This document shows positions 60,470-64,000 of a DNA stretch of 64,000 nucleotides, one piece after another; position 1 is the stretch's first letter, and every line of letters begins with the position of its first letter. Origin of the DNA: Thermoactinomyces intermedius. GTDB lineage: Bacteria > Bacillota > Bacilli > Thermoactinomycetales > Thermoactinomycetaceae. Made by a program: the position numbers and the translations under genes. The DNA lies in the NCBI RefSeq assembly GCF_016055025.1, contig NZ_JAECVW010000003.1; one strand, written 5' to 3'. The notes under the pieces are model-generated. The model did not search any database, was not told the origin of the DNA, and was given only the letters and a program-made list of their open reading frames with translations.

Positions 60470-61113
60470 ATTTTGATCTGTTGCAAGAAGCAACCTTGGA
60501 AACTCTTCATATGGTGGGAATTTCCACCCTGATGACGGCAGTGCTGGGGATTCCGCTGGGGGTGCTTCTGGTGGTGACGGACCGCGGCTATTTCTGGGAA
60601 AATCTCGTTTTTCAACGTATCTTGGCTTTGGTGGTCAATATTTTCCGGGCCGTTCCTTTCATCATTTTGGTTTTGTTTTTGTTTCCGGTGGCCAAGCTTT
60701 TGGTGGGAACCACATTGGGGCCGACGGCAGCCACCATTCCGCTCATTGCAGGAGCCGCTCCTTTTTATGCGCGTATGGTGGAAACCGCCATCCGCGACAT
60801 CGACAAAGGAGTGATTGAAGCTGCACAGGCGATGGGGGCCAGCCGGTTGACCATTATTTGCAAGGTGCTGATTCCGGAGGCATTTCCTTCGATTGTCTCC
60901 GGCCTGACCGTCACTTGTGTTTCGTTGATCAGTTTTTCCGCAATGGCCGGGATTGTCGGGGCCGGCGGTCTCGGGGACACGGCATATCGGTTTGGTTTTC
61001 AGGCATTTAATGACGGGATGCTGTACAGTTGTGGAATTTTGTTGGTCATCTTGGTGCAATTGGTGCAATCGGTGGGGGACAGGATTGCCCGTGCCCTGGA
61101 TAAAAGATCTTAA
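60454..61113 (+). CDS. metP: Methionine ABC transporter permease
   Basis: 219 residues, five helices. The permease coupling motif is E-A-A-Q-A-M-G-A-S-R-L-T-I-I-C-K-V-L-I-P-E. GGGAGGGGAAC precedes the ATG inside metN, so translation is coupled. Confidence 0.94.
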   Translation: MWESVDFDLLQEATLETLHMVGISTLMTAVLGIPLGVLLVVTDRGYFWENLVFQRILALVVNIFRAVPFIILVLFLFPVAKLLVGTTLGPTAATIPLIAGAAPFYARMVETAIRDIDKGVIEAAQAMGASRLTIICKVLIPEAFPSIVSGLTVTCVSLISFSAMAGIVGAGGLGDTAYRFGFQAFNDGMLYSCGILLVILVQLVQSVGDRIARALDKRS

Positions 61114-61127
61114 GGAGGACAAATGGG

Positions 61128-61922
61128 ATGAAAAAGTTTTGGGTTTTGTTGGTCAGTGTGCTGGTTGCGGTGTTGGGAGCCGCTTGCGGCAACCAAAGCA
61201 AAGAAAACACGCTCGTGGTCGGGGCCACGCAGGTTCCGCACGCAGAGATTTTGGAGCATATCAAACCGCAATTGGAAAAACAAGGGGTAAACTTGGAAAT
61301 CAAAGTGTTTACGGATTATGTTTTGCCGAATAAAGCGTTGGAAGAAGGGGAAATTGACGCTAACTATTTCCAACACATTGTCTGGCTTCAAACCACCAAT
61401 CAGGAAAAAGGATACCATTTGAAAGATGTGGCCCGTGTCCATCTGGAGCCGATGGGGGCTTATTCCAAAAAAATAAAATCGGTTGATCAATTGAAAAACG
61501 GTGCCAAAATCGCCATTCCCAACGGAACCAGTGAAATCACCCGCGTTTTGCAGTTGTTGGAGAAAAACGGGTTGATCAAGTTGAATGAACATCAAGGGGA
61601 GATCACCCTGAAAAATATTGTGGAGAACCCGAAAAATTTGCAGTTTGAGCTGCTTGAGGCATCTGCTCTTCCACGGATGATCAATGAAGTGGATCTGGCT
61701 GTGATCAACACCAACTATGCGCTTCAAGCCGATTTGGATCCGCTCAAGGATGCATTGTTCATGGAAGAAAAAGACCAGAATCCTTATGTGAATGTTTTGG
61801 CGGTCAAACAAGGGAATGAAAATAACCCGGCAGTGAAAAAACTGGCGGAAGCCCTTACTTCACCGGAAGTGAAAAAGTTTATCGAGGAAAAATACAAAGG
61901 CGTTGTGGTTCCGGCATTTTGA
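61128..61922 (+). CDS. metQ: Methionine-binding lipoprotein MetQ
   Basis: 264 residues. Signal peptide with lipobox L-G-A-A-C (Cys20). The NLPA-type binding domain shows P-H-A-E-I-L-E and D-A-N-Y-F-Q-H. It delivers methionine to MetNP. AAGGAGG precedes the ATG. Confidence 0.95.
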   Translation: MKKFWVLLVSVLVAVLGAACGNQSKENTLVVGATQVPHAEILEHIKPQLEKQGVNLEIKVFTDYVLPNKALEEGEIDANYFQHIVWLQTTNQEKGYHLKDVARVHLEPMGAYSKKIKSVDQLKNGAKIAIPNGTSEITRVLQLLEKNGLIKLNEHQGEITLKNIVENPKNLQFELLEASALPRMINEVDLAVINTNYALQADLDPLKDALFMEEKDQNPYVNVLAVKQGNENNPAVKKLAEALTSPEVKKFIEEKYKGVVVPAF

Positions 61923-61927
61923 GACAC

Positions 61928-61972
61928 AAAGAAATCCCCCTTTCCGTCAGGAGGAAAGGGGGATTTCTTTAT
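61928..61972. terminator. Bidirectional terminator after metQ
   Basis: An 18-bp perfect stem (GAAATCCCCCTTTCC with flanking AAA, and its complement) around a 7-base loop. The last codons and stop of the minus-strand yigZ-like gene lie inside it. Confidence 0.85.
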
Positions 61973-62582
61973 ATTCTTTTTCTCCGCGTGTCACCTTCAC
62001 TTGCCCGTGGGTCCAGTTGGTGACTTGTTGGATAAAGGCTTCTTCTTCCCCAACCGGGATCCACACCGGCCAAGACACCACCTCCTGATAGAGGGGCGTT
62101 TCCAAAAAGTAATCGGTTTGGCGGAATTCATGTTCCATTTTTCCCATAAAATGATAATCAAACGTAAAGGTGATTTTTTGGTGCAGCTGGCACCGGATGA
62201 CACCGGCTGCTTCAATCGCCGCGGAAGCCCCTTGGCTGTAAGCGCGGACGAGTCCGCCAGCTCCCAATTTAATTCCCCCGAAATAACGGGTTACGACAAT
62301 GGCCGTTTTGATCAGCTTTTTGGCATGGATCACTTCCAATATCGGGCGTCCGGCGGTCCCGGCCGGTTCCCCGTCATCCGAAGATTTTTGAACGGTGTCG
62401 GACACCAGGTAAGCATAACAGTTGTGTGTGGCATCCCAATGTTGTTTGCTGATTTCCTGGACGAATTGTTGGGCTTCTTCTTCGGTGGACACCCGTTTGG
62501 CCCTGCAAATAAAACGCGATTTCTGAATGACGATTTCCGTTTCCCCTTGAGGGCCGACGGTTAAATACTGTTTCTCAGACAT
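61947..62582 (-). CDS. YigZ/IMPACT (UPF0029) family protein
   Basis: 211 residues, two-domain YigZ. S-R-F-I-C near the start, D-D-G-E-P-A-G-T-A-G-R-P-I-L and T-R-Y-F-G-G-I-K-L-G-A-G-G-L-V-R-A-Y are the family signatures. The Bacillus orthologue is yvyE. The biochemical role is not established. AGAAGGTGAAACG precedes the ATG. Confidence 0.92.
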   Translation of the reverse strand: MSEKQYLTVGPQGETEIVIQKSRFICRAKRVSTEEEAQQFVQEISKQHWDATHNCYAYLVSDTVQKSSDDGEPAGTAGRPILEVIHAKKLIKTAIVVTRYFGGIKLGAGGLVRAYSQGASAAIEAAGVIRCQLHQKITFTFDYHFMGKMEHEFRQTDYFLETPLYQEVVSWPVWIPVGEEEAFIQQVTNWTHGQVKVTRGEKEYKEIPLSS

Positions 62583-62675
62583 CGTTTCACCTTCTTCCCT
62601 ACTATCTTAATGAAAACGGCGGTGAAATACCAGGAGTTTGCCGGGGAATCAATGGTAAAATGGAAAAGTGACGGC

Positions 62676-63773
62676 TTAATAGCTGCCGTCACTTTCTTTA
62701 TCGCTGTCATATGAATCGGTGTTGTCGGTATCCGACATGTCATCATCCGTTCCGGAACCGGAGTCACCGTCTGTGTCCCCGTTTTCAAGCGGAGGCAATT
62801 CCAATTGTTCCCGCAAGGCTTGTTGAATTTTTTTGCGGTCTTTCTCAGGCCAGATCAACACCGCACCTGCACCTTGGATCGTTTCAGGATAGGTTTCGAT
62901 GTGCAAGGTTTCAATATTGCTCTTCGGTATTTTGGTGTAGATGCTTACCAGTGCCGGGAAGTTGTCTAATTCAAGGCTGTGTTCGAAGTTATCTCCAACC
63001 GCTTTCATCAGGTCGGAGAATTTGCCGACTCCTTTGAAACTGGCGATCTTGTCAATCAGTTTGGACACCACTTCTTGTTGTCGTTCGTTGCGTCCCAGGT
63101 CCCCGCGGGGATCCTGCTTGCGCATCCTCACATACGCCAAGGCTTCCGAACCGTTCAATTTGGCCGGACCCGGCTCAAAGTAAACCATCTTGCCGCCGAT
63201 GGCTTTTTGGTGGAATGCAAACGGCACATCCACTTCCACTCCACCCAAGGCATCGACAATGTCTTCAAATCCCTGGAAGTTGATTCGTGCGTAATGATCG
63301 ATGGGGACATGCAACAGATTTTCCAAAGTTTTACGGATATTTTCAACTTGCCCGACATCTTTTTTATATCCCCAGTAAGCGGCAGAATTCAATTTTGATT
63401 TAAAACCATTCGTATTGGCGATTTCTGTATAGGTATCCCGGGGGATACTCAGGACTTTGGCCGTGTGTTTTTTGGGGTTGACGGCAATCAGGATCATGGT
63501 GTCCGCCCGCCAAATCGGATCCGATCGTTTCCGTTGGTCCGTTCCGAGAAGTAAAATGGTGAAGGGTTCGGATTCCATTTCCACTTGTTTTTCCCGTAAG
63601 TCGGATTTTCCGATATCGTTTTTCGTATTGGCAAAGACTCCCCATATTTCGGAACCTAAATAAAGACCGACACCTACAAGAAGAATGAAGGCCAAAGAGA
63701 TGGAACGGATGATCCATTTTTTCCGCTGGTTTTTTTTAACCCGCTTTAATCGGCTTTGTTCTACTCTTCTCAT
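62676..63773 (-). CDS. LCP-family (LytR-CpsA-Psr) cell-wall glycopolymer ligase
   Basis: 365 residues. A basic cytoplasmic N-terminus, one membrane helix (about 23-43), then the LCP domain with L-L-L-G-T-D-Q-R, R-A-D-T-M-I and S-I-P-R-D-T-Y-T. The last 30 residues are an Asp/Ser-rich acidic tail. ATG follows GAGTGGGGATTTCG; a GTG four codons upstream is possible. Second LCP enzyme of the window, distinct from the one at 55911. Confidence 0.92.
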   Translation of the reverse strand: MRRVEQSRLKRVKKNQRKKWIIRSISLAFILLVGVGLYLGSEIWGVFANTKNDIGKSDLREKQVEMESEPFTILLLGTDQRKRSDPIWRADTMILIAVNPKKHTAKVLSIPRDTYTEIANTNGFKSKLNSAAYWGYKKDVGQVENIRKTLENLLHVPIDHYARINFQGFEDIVDALGGVEVDVPFAFHQKAIGGKMVYFEPGPAKLNGSEALAYVRMRKQDPRGDLGRNERQQEVVSKLIDKIASFKGVGKFSDLMKAVGDNFEHSLELDNFPALVSIYTKIPKSNIETLHIETYPETIQGAGAVLIWPEKDRKKIQQALREQLELPPLENGDTDGDSGSGTDDDMSDTDNTDSYDSDKESDGSY

Positions 63774-64000
63774 CGAAATCCCCACTCGCGCTAAATGTTT
63801 TCATTCAATGGTAACATCGTGGTTTGGATTGGATCAAGTAAAGACTGATGGATAATGATCAAATTCACTGAAAATTAATATTTAGGAAAGAAAACGTCAA
63901 ATAGTGATTAAACAGATAATATTGACGCTTTGTTGAAATCTTTTTGAATCGGGAAGAATGGCTCCCGTTCAAACCATGGATCAAAATGGAAACAGAATCG
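63774..64000. other. Upstream region of the LCP gene to window end
   Basis: On the minus strand TTGATC-N18-TACCAT could be the LCP promoter. On the plus strand CGTCAA and TTGACG form a loose 6-bp inverted repeat at 63895-63927. No supported gene reaches the end of the window. Confidence 0.35.

Noticed and set aside
63956..64000. Start of a plus-strand gene at the window end
   Set aside because: An ATG near 63956 opens a frame to the edge, but GGGAAG is too close to it and the fragment is too short to judge.
1..64000. tRNA, rRNA, CRISPR, insertion sequences, prophage or defence islands
   Set aside because: No repeat arrays, transposase motifs, integrase, tRNA cloverleaf or rRNA segments were seen on either strand.

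Overview
This window is from a Gram-positive, endospore-forming member of the Bacillales. Five sporulation-specific genes (spoIIR, spoIID, spoIIQ, spoIIID, splB) are present, with Bacillus-type AGGAGGTGA ribosome-binding sites, a SAM (S-box) riboswitch and no outer-membrane genes. Gene order from fbaA to spoIIID closely follows Bacillus subtilis, with two main differences: no second murA copy lies between the transaldolase and glpX genes, and an 11-gene nuo operon sits between atpC and ywzB. The base composition is moderate by eye and non-ATG starts are frequent. Thermoactinomycetaceae or a relative is plausible, but this is inference.

Layout. 1-7.3 kb: a BKACE-type enzyme cut by the window edge, then fbaA, transaldolase, glpX, rho, a LysM/M23 endopeptidase, rpmE and tdk. 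7.3-8.4 kb (minus strand): a CPBP membrane protease. 8.5-18.8 kb: prfA, prmC, spoIIR, a GNAT enzyme, tsaC/sua5, a minus-strand metallophosphoesterase, mntP, a ywlE-like arginine phosphatase with a large insertion, rpiB, ywlG, glyA and upp. 18.8-26.2 kb: the complete F-type ATP synthase operon atpZ-I-B-E-F-H-A-G-D-C, whose epsilon subunit lacks its C-terminal helical domain. 26.2-36.3 kb: nuoABCDHIJKLMN without nuoE, nuoF or nuoG. 36.4-45.9 kb: ywzB, ywmB, murA, spoIID, splB (minus), spoIIQ, spoIIID, an EpuA-domain membrane protein, pgsA, malic enzyme and fabZ.

46-59 kb is a surface-glycan locus: two GT4 glycosyltransferases, four enzymes that look like the complete WbpA/B/E/D route to UDP-2,3-diacetamido-2,3-dideoxy-glucuronic acid, a Wzx-type flippase, a Wzy/ligase-type polymerase, an LCP ligase, a GalE-like epimerase and a monotopic phosphoglycosyl transferase. 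Two of its promoter regions carry an almost identical 17-bp element that fits the WalR (YycF) box of direct hexamers spaced by 5 bp, and one also has a perfect inverted repeat at the predicted start of transcription. Minus-strand genes for two tiny, mutually similar one-helix membrane proteins (41 and 36 residues) flank the locus. I recognise neither and regard them as the most novel items here.

59-64 kb: an S-box riboswitch and terminator control metN-metP-metQ, followed by a minus-strand YigZ-family gene and a second LCP gene. No rRNA, tRNA, CRISPR array, insertion sequence or prophage was seen.
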